64,000 nt of DNA from assembly GCA_934278925.1 (NCBI GenBank), contig CAKQWJ010000002.1:62001-126000 (forward strand). The letters run 5' to 3'. Position numbers and translations under genes: made by a program. This document shows positions 1 to 7,651 of this stretch, piece by piece (the stretch's first letter is position 1; every line of letters starts with the position of its first letter). This DNA is from an uncultured Clostridia bacterium. Its GTDB lineage: Bacteria; Bacillota; Clostridia; Peptostreptococcales; Anaerovoracaceae. The notes beneath the pieces are model-generated. The model saw only the letters and a list, made by a program, of their open reading frames with translations, did no database searches and was not told the DNA's origin.

Positions 1-705
1 GGACCGACCGGTGTTGGTAAAACGGAGCTGGCAAAAGCACTTTGCGAAACCCTGTTCGATACCGAAAAGAACCTGATTCGAATCGATATGTCGGAGTACA
101 TGGAGAAGCATTCCGTGTCCCGTCTGGTAGGAGCGCCTCCGGGGTATGTCGGTTATGAAGAAGGCGGACAGCTTACGGAAGCGGTTCGGAGGAAACCGTA
201 CAGCGTCATCCTGTTCGATGAGATTGAAAAGGCTCATCCGGATGTATTCAACCTGCTGCTGCAGCTGTTGGACGATGGCCGGCTGACGGATAACCAGGGC
301 CGGACCGTGGACTTTAAGAACACGGTAATCATCATGACCTCCAACCTGCCGCAGGAACAGCTTCACAGCTTCTTCCGACCGGAGTTCCTGAACCGAATCG
401 ATGATATCGTGGTCTTCCACTCCCTGACACAGGATGAGATTGAGAAGATTGTAGGTCTGACCATGAAGTCACTGGAGAAGAGATTGGCCGACCGGGATAT
501 GAAGGTGGAGATGACGCCGGAAGCCACCCATCTGATTGCGATGGAATCCTACGACGAAGTCTACGGCGCTCGTCCGGTCAAGAGATACATCCAGAAGCAC
601 GTTGAAAACGAGATTGCAGAACTGATTATCCGAGGCGACTTAACCGAAGGGCACACCGTTCGGGTGGATGCTGCAAATAATAAATTGAATTTTTCTGTTC
701 AATAG
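1..705 (+). CDS. clpB: ClpB-type AAA+ disaggregase, C-terminal part (5' end outside window)
   Basis: This is the second AAA+ module of a Hsp100 protein disaggregase, which threads aggregated proteins through a hexameric pore. The reading frame is open from base 1, starting inside the Walker A motif (GPTGVGKTE). The pore-loop region GAPPGYVGYEEGG, Walker B (ILFDEIEKAH), sensor 1 (MTSN) and the C-terminal small domain (FRPEFLNRID, YGARPVKR) follow in order. The ending resembles ClpB rather than ClpC, because no ClpP-binding loop is evident. One oddity is that only about nine residues separate MTSN from FRPEFLNR, where family members usually have close to thirty, so a short internal deletion is likely. 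A strong terminator follows. Confidence 0.9.
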   Translation, partial: GPTGVGKTELAKALCETLFDTEKNLIRIDMSEYMEKHSVSRLVGAPPGYVGYEEGGQLTEAVRRKPYSVILFDEIEKAHPDVFNLLLQLLDDGRLTDNQGRTVDFKNTVIIMTSNLPQEQLHSFFRPEFLNRIDDIVVFHSLTQDEIEKIVGLTMKSLEKRLADRDMKVEMTPEATHLIAMESYDEVYGARPVKRYIQKHVENEIAELIIRGDLTEGHTVRVDAANNKLNFSVQ

Positions 706-727
706 TCTATAATGAAGCAGATAATGT

Positions 728-766
728 AAACTGAAATAGGAGAGACATCTCCTATTTCAGTTTTTG
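728..766 (+). terminator. Rho-independent terminator of clpB
   Basis: A nearly perfect hairpin (AAACTGAAATAGGAGA, short loop, complementary arm) is followed by a run of five T. It closes the clpB transcript ahead of the flippase gene. Confidence 0.85.
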
Positions 767-800
767 TAGTTTAATATAAGACACAAGGTGGTTTAATAAT

Positions 801-2435
801 TTGAGTAAAAATAAAAGCAATTCCTTTGCCAAAAACGTTCTCATGCTGATGGTGGCACAGCTGGTCATCAAGCTTCTGGGCTTAGTGTACCGACTGGCCA
901 TTACCAATATTCACGGTTTCGGCGATCTGGGAAACGGTTACTATTCTGCCGGATATCAGGTGTACGCTGTTCTCTTGGTATTGTCCTCCCAGGGAATCCC
1001 GGGAGCGGTCTCCAAGCTGGTGTCGGAGCGAACGGCTCTGGGTGAATACAACAACGCCCATCGGGTGTTCAAAATTTCATTGGTGGTATTCGGTGCCATT
1101 GGATTGGCGTGCTCCTTGCTCCTGTACTTCGGCGCGGATGTCATTGCCGGAAATATCATGCACGTGCCGCCGGTCGCTTATGTGCTGCGGGTATTGGCAC
1201 CGGCTATTTTCTTCGTCTGCGTATCCGCCGTTGTCCGGGGATACTTTGCGGGCTTGGGCACCATGGGGGCCAGCAGTATTTCTCAGTCCTTGGAACAGTT
1301 TTTCAACTGCGTGCTGACCATCCTGTTCGTCTATGCCACAATCGGCAGAGATGCGTACATCATGGCGGCGGCAGGAAATGTGTCCACCACGCTGGCGGTG
1401 CTGATTTCCTTCTCCTACCTGATTCACTATTATCGGAAATACATCGGGGAATACCGGATGAAATCCGACGATGTGGTGGAGACCGACCGGAAGAGCAATG
1501 GGCGCATGGCGAAGCTGATTTTCTGGACGGCGATTCCGCTGACCATCGGTTCCGTCATTTCTGTCGTAACTGCTTTTATCGATACGGTAACCGTGAGCAA
1601 CTGCATTCAGATTGCCTTTAAAGGAATCCTCAGCAGCAAACAGGCTTTGGAAGAGGAGGCGATGCGGGCGACGGGAATTCTGTCCAAGGTGGATACCCTG
1701 ACCAATCTGCCGTTGGCAGTGAATCTGTCCTTCTATTCGGCGCTGATTCCGGAAATCACCTCGCTGCTGACGAAGAAGGATTACAAGCAGGCGGCGGAGA
1801 AAATCTCCATGTCCGTCACCGTCTCCATGCTGATCATCATTCCGTGTGCGGTGGGCTTTACGGTGCTGGCGAATCCGATTCTCCATCTGCTGTATCCAAA
1901 TGCACCGGACGGGGCGCTGGTGTTCCAGCTTTCCGCTGTGACCATGATTCTGGTGGCGGTGAATCACACGCTGCAGGGATCGCTGTTCGGTCTGGGACGG
2001 ATGTATACGCCGGCGGTGGCGCTGCTCACCGGGGCGGTGGTGAAGATTGTTCTGAATTTGATTTTGATCAGCAATCCGAAAATCGGCATGTACGGAGCAC
2101 CGATCAGTTCCTTCGTCTGCCAGCTGATTGCTTTTATCATCATATACGTTACGCTGAAGAAGTCCATTACCATCCGCATGAACAAAAGAAAGTGCATTGC
2201 GGTGCCGGTGATTTCCGGCGGCGTGATGGGTGCGGTGATTCTGATTGCGTACCGTCTGCTCAGCGGGGTACTTGGAAATGCCGTCACCACGCTGCTGTGC
2301 ATCCTGCTGGGTGCGGTCATCTATGCATGGATGATTCTGGTGCTGAAGATGTTCACCAAGGACGAGCTGATGGATATTCCGATGGGCGGAAAAATATATG
2401 CTGTTGCACATAAACTGGGAATTTATAAGGAGTAA
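801..2435 (+). CDS. SpoVB/MurJ-like polysaccharide or lipid flippase (MOP superfamily)
   Basis: This 544-residue integral membrane protein has many evenly spaced hydrophobic segments, probably about fourteen, as in the MOP exporter superfamily (SpoVB, MurJ, Wzx). Such proteins flip lipid-linked cell-wall or polysaccharide precursors across the membrane. The N-terminal stretch (FAKNVLMLMVAQLVIKLLGL, then YRLAITNIHG) is typical of the SpoVB/YtgP branch. The start is TTG at 801, chosen because AAGGTGG lies at the right distance and no upstream alternative exists. It lies three bases before murT, so the two are probably co-transcribed and may act on the same lipid II pathway. The exact substrate cannot be read from the sequence. 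Confidence 0.85.
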   Translation: MSKNKSNSFAKNVLMLMVAQLVIKLLGLVYRLAITNIHGFGDLGNGYYSAGYQVYAVLLVLSSQGIPGAVSKLVSERTALGEYNNAHRVFKISLVVFGAIGLACSLLLYFGADVIAGNIMHVPPVAYVLRVLAPAIFFVCVSAVVRGYFAGLGTMGASSISQSLEQFFNCVLTILFVYATIGRDAYIMAAAGNVSTTLAVLISFSYLIHYYRKYIGEYRMKSDDVVETDRKSNGRMAKLIFWTAIPLTIGSVISVVTAFIDTVTVSNCIQIAFKGILSSKQALEEEAMRATGILSKVDTLTNLPLAVNLSFYSALIPEITSLLTKKDYKQAAEKISMSVTVSMLIIIPCAVGFTVLANPILHLLYPNAPDGALVFQLSAVTMILVAVNHTLQGSLFGLGRMYTPAVALLTGAVVKIVLNLILISNPKIGMYGAPISSFVCQLIAFIIIYVTLKKSITIRMNKRKCIAVPVISGGVMGAVILIAYRLLSGVLGNAVTTLLCILLGAVIYAWMILVLKMFTKDELMDIPMGGKIYAVAHKLGIYKE

Positions 2436-2438
2436 AGG

Positions 2439-3794
2439 ATGAAAAGAATCTGGTTTACAATTGTTCTATGGGGGTCGAAGTTCGGCCTGTTCCTGTGCCG
2501 GCTTCTGGGAAAGAACGGAACCTATATTGCCGGAGCTTTTGCGCTGAAGCTGCAGAAGGATTTCATTACCCATTTCACTCATGTGGATCCGGAGCGGACC
2601 CTGTTCATCACCGGAACCAACGGAAAATCCACCACCAATAACCTGATAGTGCATGCACTTCGGGCATCCGGAAAGAAGGTCACCACCAATTTGGAAGGTG
2701 CCAATCTGATTACCGGTGTGGCTACCGCCATGATTCGGGATTCTTCCATGCTGGGCCGGGTGAACGGGGACTATCTGATCTTCGAAACCGACGAGCGGTA
2801 CTTGGCTCAGATTTACGAGCAGCTCCCGGCAAAGAACCTGTGCGTAACCAACATTCAGAAAGACCAGGTGCAGCGAAACGGAGAACCGGATTTCATCTAC
2901 AAGAAGATTGCCAAAGTGGTGAACAAGGATATGCGAATCTTCGTGAACAACGAAGAGCCAAGAGCCCTTTCCCTGGAGGATTATGCGGGTGAGGTTCGGA
3001 CCTACAGCGTAGAGCGCCACAGCAAATCCTTTGAGAAAAACGGTTTCTACGATGTGACCATGGGATGTCCGAAATGCAACAACAAGATTGCTTTTAACTA
3101 TTACAACGTGGATAATGTGGGGGAATTCCGATGCACATCCTGCGGATTCCACAGCCGGATTCAGCCGGACGTTCAGGTGACGGATGTGGATTTCGAGAAC
3201 CGCACCTTCCGATGCGACGGTGCTTCCGTCCATATGCCGTACGACCAGCCCTTCTTCCTGTACAACTACGCGCTGGCCATTGCGGTTTGCAAAATGTTCG
3301 GTGTGGGTGCGGAAGCGGTGAGCAAATCCTTTGAATCCTTCCGAAATATCGCCGGAAGATTGGAGCTGATTCCGTACAAGACCAAGGAAATCAAATACAT
3401 CCGAATCAAGCAGGAAAATCCGGAAACGCTGACCACGGCCTTTGACTTCATCTCGCAGGACAAGGAACGGAAGATTTTCCTCATCGGTCTGGAACAGCTG
3501 GAAGACTTCCAGCCATTCTACACCAACACTTTCTACGCCTTTGACTGTGACGTGGAATCCCTGCTTCATTCCAATATCGAACACTGCATCAGCTTCTCCG
3601 AAGCGGTGGCATACGATACGGCCAATCGGCTGATTTACGGCGGATTCCCGGAAGACCGGATTACCGTCATCCCTTCGGATGAAAACGATGATATTTTTGC
3701 GGAACTGGATAAGTACGACTGCGACAACGTATATCTGATTACATGGCTTCATAAATATGAGCAGATGATGGAGGATTTACCGAAGTATGAATAA
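2439..3794 (+). CDS. murT: MurT-like Mur ligase family protein (lipid II isoglutaminyl synthase subunit homologue)
   Basis: MurT with GatD amidates the D-glutamate of lipid II in Gram-positive bacteria. The 451-residue product has the Mur ligase P-loop (GTNGKSTTNN, about residue 65) and the four-cysteine zinc ribbon typical of MurT (CPKCNNKIAF...CTSCGF, residues 208-235). In the C-terminal DUF1727 region, however, the usual family signatures (an NPxGxNQ-like stretch and a DNxADGxDVSW-like stretch holding the triad aspartate) are not recognisable; NPETLTTAF and a divergent segment take their place. The gene overlaps the following gatD-like gene by eight bases. Homology is secure; retained lipid II amidation is doubtful (see findings). 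Confidence 0.82.
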   Translation: MKRIWFTIVLWGSKFGLFLCRLLGKNGTYIAGAFALKLQKDFITHFTHVDPERTLFITGTNGKSTTNNLIVHALRASGKKVTTNLEGANLITGVATAMIRDSSMLGRVNGDYLIFETDERYLAQIYEQLPAKNLCVTNIQKDQVQRNGEPDFIYKKIAKVVNKDMRIFVNNEEPRALSLEDYAGEVRTYSVERHSKSFEKNGFYDVTMGCPKCNNKIAFNYYNVDNVGEFRCTSCGFHSRIQPDVQVTDVDFENRTFRCDGASVHMPYDQPFFLYNYALAIAVCKMFGVGAEAVSKSFESFRNIAGRLELIPYKTKEIKYIRIKQENPETLTTAFDFISQDKERKIFLIGLEQLEDFQPFYTNTFYAFDCDVESLLHSNIEHCISFSEAVAYDTANRLIYGGFPEDRITVIPSDENDDIFAELDKYDCDNVYLITWLHKYEQMMEDLPKYE

Positions 3795-4533
3795 ATTGAA
3801 CATTACATGGTGCTGGCCGGACATCCTGAACCTCCACGGAGATCGGGGCAATGTGATGGCGCTGGTACGAATTGCCGAGAAAATGGGACTGGAAGCGGAA
3901 GTGCACAAGGTTGTGAACTTCGGCGATGAAATCGATCTGGACAATACGGACATACTGCTGCTGAACCCGGGAGAATTCAAATCCTGCGAGTACATCGTCA
4001 ACGCTTTTTCACGGATAAAAGAAGATTTGGACGACTACATCTACCGGGGAGGCGTGGTTCTCGCGGTGGGAACCACCGGAGCGTCTTTCGGAAAGACCAT
4101 TCGCAAGCTGGACGGAACTGCCGTTACCGGTCTGGGATATCTGGATATGGAATGCCGGGAACGGGACAGCATTGTGGGAGACGACCTGATTTGTAAGATG
4201 CGGGAGACGGGCTTCGATCTGAACGGAAGCCAGATTCAGGTGATGGACACCTTCCTGAACAGCGACATTGCGCTGGGAGATGTGGAATACGGATACGGTA
4301 ACTGCAGCTACGAAGACCGGAGAGAGGGGGCTCGTACCGAGAACCTGATTTTTACCAATATGTTGGGACCGGTTCTGGTGAAAAACCCGTGGCTGGCACA
4401 GGAATTGATTCTTTTGGCCATGAGCAGCAAGGGCGTTATGGATCTTCCGAGGTTGGAAGAAGGGGAGTTTGAACTGGAAAGAAAATCTCTGGAATGCATT
4501 CGCCGCTACAATCAGACGAAACAGAATAAGTAA
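3787..4533 (+). CDS. gatD: GatD-like class I glutamine amidotransferase fold protein, probably without glutaminase activity
   Basis: This is the 248-residue partner of MurT, identified by its N-terminal WPDILNLHGDRGN (GatD: YPDLMNLYGDRGN-like), by overlap with murT, and by the conserved GPVLVKNPWLA close to the C-terminus. GatD normally releases ammonia from glutamine with a Cys-His pair. Here the nucleophile elbow reads VLAVGTTGASFGK instead of the familiar xxxCGGYQLLGK, and the conserved His before GPLLPKNP is Leu (MLGPVLVKNP). No cysteine sits at the elbow. The protein is therefore probably a structural or regulatory relic of the amidotransferase. Motif comparison is from memory of the family; an alignment would settle it. 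Confidence 0.75.
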   Translation: MNKLNITWCWPDILNLHGDRGNVMALVRIAEKMGLEAEVHKVVNFGDEIDLDNTDILLLNPGEFKSCEYIVNAFSRIKEDLDDYIYRGGVVLAVGTTGASFGKTIRKLDGTAVTGLGYLDMECRERDSIVGDDLICKMRETGFDLNGSQIQVMDTFLNSDIALGDVEYGYGNCSYEDRREGARTENLIFTNMLGPVLVKNPWLAQELILLAMSSKGVMDLPRLEEGEFELERKSLECIRRYNQTKQNK

Positions 4534-4535
4534 GG

Positions 4536-4570
4536 AAAAAGGGCCGGGGATTATGAACCCGGCCCTTTTG
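4536..4570. terminator. Bidirectional terminator between gatD and the GntR gene
   Basis: AAAAGGGCCGGG and its perfect complement CCCGGCCCTTTT enclose a nine-base loop between two convergent genes. The T-tracts on either side suit termination in both directions. Confidence 0.8.
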
Positions 4571-4588
4571 GATGGCATTTCTATTCAA

Positions 4589-5245
4589 TTAGAAGAATTT
4601 GCTCATGCGGCGGAGCTTGGAATGCTCCATGTGAACCTGCATGGCTTCCCGGCCTTCATCCGGATTTTTGGTTTCAAAAGCATTGAAAATTGCCCGGTGT
4701 TCTGCCAAAATAGTGTTCAGATAGTCATCGGAGAATGTTTTTGGCGGTGCGGAATGCTTCAGATACGTCTGGTAGGTGTGCAGCGTCTGATAGAGCATCC
4801 GATTCTGAGTGCCGTTGTAGATGATGTCGTGGAACTGAGAGTTAAAGCTGAGTACTTTTTCTACATCGCCCTTCATGGTGTAGAATTCCATGAACTCGAT
4901 GTTCTCTCTCAGCTTGTCGATACCTTCTTCGTCCATGCGCTGGATGGCCCATTCTACGGCTTTCATCTCAAACTGTGCCCGAAGATCGAAGAGATCGGAG
5001 ATATCCCTGCGGCTTAGGCCGATGGCGAAAGCGCCTCGATGCGGAATATTCTCAATCAGACCGTCGGCTTCAAGCTGGCGAAGCGCCTCGCGAACCGGTG
5101 TGCGGCTAACATCATACTGCTTGCAGATTCGCTGCTCGGTTAATTTCTCGCCGGATTTAATCTTTCCGGAAAGGATATCTTTCTGAATCGCCGTGAAAAG
5201 CGTATTCGAAAGAGGCTGGCTGATTTCTTCGGTTTTCTTATCCAT
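4589..5245 (-). CDS. GntR family transcriptional regulator (FadR/FCD subfamily)
   Basis: This 218-residue DNA-binding protein has an N-terminal winged helix (residues 12-75; EQRICKQYDVSRTPVREALR is the classic GntR recognition helix). An all-helical FCD ligand-binding domain follows, with metal/ligand His residues (FNSQFHDIIY, AEHRAIFNAF). FCD regulators usually sense a small carboxylic acid. The gene is divergent from nth, and a TGTATACA palindrome lies in the shared intergenic space, so self-regulation is likely. No metabolic gene is adjacent that would reveal the ligand. Confidence 0.9.
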   Translation of the reverse strand: MDKKTEEISQPLSNTLFTAIQKDILSGKIKSGEKLTEQRICKQYDVSRTPVREALRQLEADGLIENIPHRGAFAIGLSRRDISDLFDLRAQFEMKAVEWAIQRMDEEGIDKLRENIEFMEFYTMKGDVEKVLSFNSQFHDIIYNGTQNRMLYQTLHTYQTYLKHSAPPKTFSDDYLNTILAEHRAIFNAFETKNPDEGREAMQVHMEHSKLRRMSKFF

Positions 5246-5267
5246 ATTTAGTCCCCCTTGAAATACT

Positions 5268-5295
5268 TTGGTTTTCGTGTATACAATTATATAAT
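5268..5295 (+). promoter_or_regulatory. Probable nth promoter with GntR-like palindrome in the spacer
   Basis: TTGGTT (5268-5273) and TATAAT (5290-5295) are separated by 16 bases. The perfect 8-bp palindrome TGTATACA (5278-5285) lies inside the spacer and between the divergent gntR and nth genes. A second TGTAC...GATACA-like element follows at about 5298-5310. It is a candidate operator for the FCD-type regulator. Confidence 0.55.
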
Positions 5296-5334
5296 CTGTG
5301 TACGATACATGTCAATACCGGAAAGGAAATTATT

Positions 5335-5982
5335 ATGTCGAAAATGTTGGATTCCCGGCAGGCGAACCGGGTTTTGGATTTGTTGGACAGCGCTTATCCT
5401 GAAGCGGGATGTGCGCTTCATTTTGAAAACCACTTTGAACTGCTGTGTGCGGTGATGCTTTCCGCCCAGACTACGGATGTCAGCGTGAATCGGATTACTC
5501 CGGAACTGTTTCGCCGGTATCCGGATGCTTTTGCCATGGCAAAGGCCGAACCGCCTTCTTTGGAAGGAATCATTCATTCCATTGGCCTTTACAAGAACAA
5601 AAGTCGGAATCTGATCAATATGTCCCGGCAGCTTGCGGAGGAGTTCGGGGGTGAAGTTCCGGGAGATTTCACCGCTTTGACCGAGCTGGCAGGAGTGGGG
5701 CGGAAGACCGCAAATGTTGTCCTGGCGGAAGGCTTCGGGGTGCCGAAGATTGCAGTGGATACTCACGTGTTCCGTGTCGCCAACCGAATCGGACTGGCGG
5801 ATTCCGACAAGGTTCTGGAGACAGAGAAGCAGCTGATGCGGATTCTTCCGGAGGACCGGTGGACCCGAGGACACCACCTTTTGATTTTTCACGGACGGAA
5901 TTGCTGCCGCGCCCGAAAGCCGGATTGTGCCCGCTGCCCGGTAAAAGAAATTTGCCGAAACTCATTAGCGGTTGAAAAATAA
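5335..5982 (+). CDS. nth: Endonuclease III, DNA N-glycosylase/AP lyase
   Basis: The enzyme removes oxidised pyrimidines from DNA and cleaves the resulting abasic site in base excision repair. The 215-residue protein has the helix-hairpin-helix LAGVGRKTANVVL (residues 118-130) with the catalytic Lys, the catalytic Asp in VDTHVFRVANR, and the C-terminal [4Fe-4S] ligands in CCRARKPDCARCPVKEIC. Length and motif order match the family. A GGAAAGGAAATT segment precedes the ATG. Confidence 0.96.
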   Translation: MSKMLDSRQANRVLDLLDSAYPEAGCALHFENHFELLCAVMLSAQTTDVSVNRITPELFRRYPDAFAMAKAEPPSLEGIIHSIGLYKNKSRNLINMSRQLAEEFGGEVPGDFTALTELAGVGRKTANVVLAEGFGVPKIAVDTHVFRVANRIGLADSDKVLETEKQLMRILPEDRWTRGHHLLIFHGRNCCRARKPDCARCPVKEICRNSLAVEK

Positions 5983-6033
5983 TTACAAAACTGTTAATAT
6001 ATGGTTGGAATTGACTTTTGTAAGGGAGTATCT

Positions 6034-6501
6034 ATGTATCATGTTGTTCTGGTAGAACCGGAAATACCTCAAAACACCGGAAATATTGCAAGGACTTGCG
6101 CAGCCACAAATACCCGGTTGCATTTGGTCCGTCCTTTGGGATTTAACATCGACGACAAATCCGTACGGCGGGCGGGACTGGATTACTGGCAGTATGTGGA
6201 TTTGGAAGTTCACGACAGTCTGGAAGCATTTATCCGAGAGTATGGGGATCATCGCTGGTTTCTGGCAACAACCCACGGTGGAAAGAAGTACACCGATGTA
6301 GAGTACAGGGATGGTGATATGATTCTTTTCGGAAGAGAGACGAAAGGTCTTCCAAAGGACTTCATTCAGGAACACCGCGAAGGAGCGGTACGGATTCCCA
6401 TGAGCGAGCAGACCCGTCTGCGGTCCCTGAACCTGTCGAATTCCGTCAATATCATTTTATTTGAAGTCCTGCGACAAAATGGTTTCCCGGGACTTCAGTA
6501 A
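6034..6501 (+). CDS. trmL: tRNA (cytidine/uridine-34-2'-O)-methyltransferase TrmL
   Basis: This SPOUT-fold enzyme methylates the ribose of the wobble nucleotide of tRNA-Leu species. The product of 155 residues equals the family length when ATG 6034 is used; AAGGGAG sits just before it, whereas the in-frame ATG at 6001 has no such site. Signature segments are EPEIPQNTGNIARTCAAT near the N-terminus, LFGRETKGLP in the middle, and the knot region RIPMSEQTRLRSLNLSNSV. It lies between nth and gap on the same strand. Confidence 0.95.
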   Translation: MYHVVLVEPEIPQNTGNIARTCAATNTRLHLVRPLGFNIDDKSVRRAGLDYWQYVDLEVHDSLEAFIREYGDHRWFLATTHGGKKYTDVEYRDGDMILFGRETKGLPKDFIQEHREGAVRIPMSEQTRLRSLNLSNSVNIILFEVLRQNGFPGLQ

Positions 6502-6555
6502 ATGGTGAATTATTAAAAACGTTTTATTGCAGAAAGGCAATGCAAGGAGGAGAAA

Positions 6556-7569
6556 ATGGTTAGAGTTGGAATCAGTGGCTTTGGAAGAATCTCTCGTGTC
6601 GTAATGAGAGCAGCGATGGACATGGAGGATGTGGAAATTGCCGGAATCAACTGGAGAAATTCGGATCTGGACTACATCGTATACATGCTGAAGTATGATT
6701 CTACATTTGGTAGATTCCCGGGAACTGTTGAGAAATACGACAAGGGAATCATGATTAACGGAAAGAAGATTCCGGTATTCATGGAAGGCGATGCACACGA
6801 TATTCCGTGGGGAGACTGTGGTGCAGAATACATCATGGAAGGAACCGGTGCATACAACACCACCGAGAAGGCGCAGGCTCACTTGGATGCCGGTGCAAAG
6901 AAGGTTATCATCTCCGCTCCGGCAAAGGACAAGGAAACCCCAACCTTCGTATATGGTGTAAACCACGAAGAGTACAAGCCGGAATACAACGTGGTATCCA
7001 ACGCATCTTGCACAACAAACTGCCTGGCACCGCTGTGCAAGGTAATCAACGACAACTGGGGAATCGATCAGGGCCTGATGTCCACCATTCATGCGGCAAC
7101 CGCGAAGCAGAAGGTAGTAGATGCTCGTTCCATGAAGGACTGGCGTACCGGCAGAAGTGTATTCGGCAACGTAATTCCGTCTTCCACCGGCGCAGCAAAG
7201 GCCGTTGGTCTGGTAATTCCGGAACTGCAGGGCAAGATGACCGGTATTTCTTACCGCGTACCGACTTCTGACGTTTCCGTTATTGACCTGAACGTAATGC
7301 TGAAGAACCCGACCAGCTATGAAGAAATTTGTAAGAAGGTGAAGGAAGCTTCCGAGACAACCATGAAGGGTGTTCTGGAATATGTAGACGACGAAGTGGT
7401 TTCCGGCGATTTCATCGGCGATGCACACACATCCATCTTCGATTCCAGAGAAGGTATCGAGCTGAACGATCGTTTCTTCAAGCTGATCGCATTCTATGAT
7501 AACGAGTACGGTTACAGTGCAAAGATTCTGGAGCTGATTCGTCACATGTATCAGGTAGATCACAAATAA
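6556..7569 (+). CDS. gap: Glyceraldehyde-3-phosphate dehydrogenase
   Basis: This is the glycolytic enzyme converting glyceraldehyde-3-phosphate to 1,3-bisphosphoglycerate with NAD. The 337-residue product starts with the Rossmann motif VGISGFGRISRVV and contains the catalytic cysteine in SNASCTTNCLAP (about residue 155). AAGGAGG precedes the ATG at good spacing. It heads the glycolytic run gap-pgk-tpiA. No cggR-type regulator is next to it, unlike in Bacillus. Confidence 0.98.
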   Translation: MVRVGISGFGRISRVVMRAAMDMEDVEIAGINWRNSDLDYIVYMLKYDSTFGRFPGTVEKYDKGIMINGKKIPVFMEGDAHDIPWGDCGAEYIMEGTGAYNTTEKAQAHLDAGAKKVIISAPAKDKETPTFVYGVNHEEYKPEYNVVSNASCTTNCLAPLCKVINDNWGIDQGLMSTIHAATAKQKVVDARSMKDWRTGRSVFGNVIPSSTGAAKAVGLVIPELQGKMTGISYRVPTSDVSVIDLNVMLKNPTSYEEICKKVKEASETTMKGVLEYVDDEVVSGDFIGDAHTSIFDSREGIELNDRFFKLIAFYDNEYGYSAKILELIRHMYQVDHK

Positions 7570-7587
7570 AAAAATATGAATGATGAA

Positions 7588-7612
7588 GCCGCGCTGTTTT
7601 CGGCGCGGTTTC
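7588..7612 (+). terminator. Weak hairpin between gap and pgk
   Basis: CCGCGC and GCGCGG pair around an eight-base loop and are followed by only three T. It may partially attenuate or process the gap-pgk transcript rather than end it. Confidence 0.4.
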
Positions 7613-7651
7613 TGAATGTTATTCCTTGTACAACAGAAAGAAAGGTGTACT

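Noticed and set aside
1077..2411. A 444-codon open frame opposite the flippase gene
   Set aside because: Low-quality composition and complete overlap with a well-supported membrane protein.
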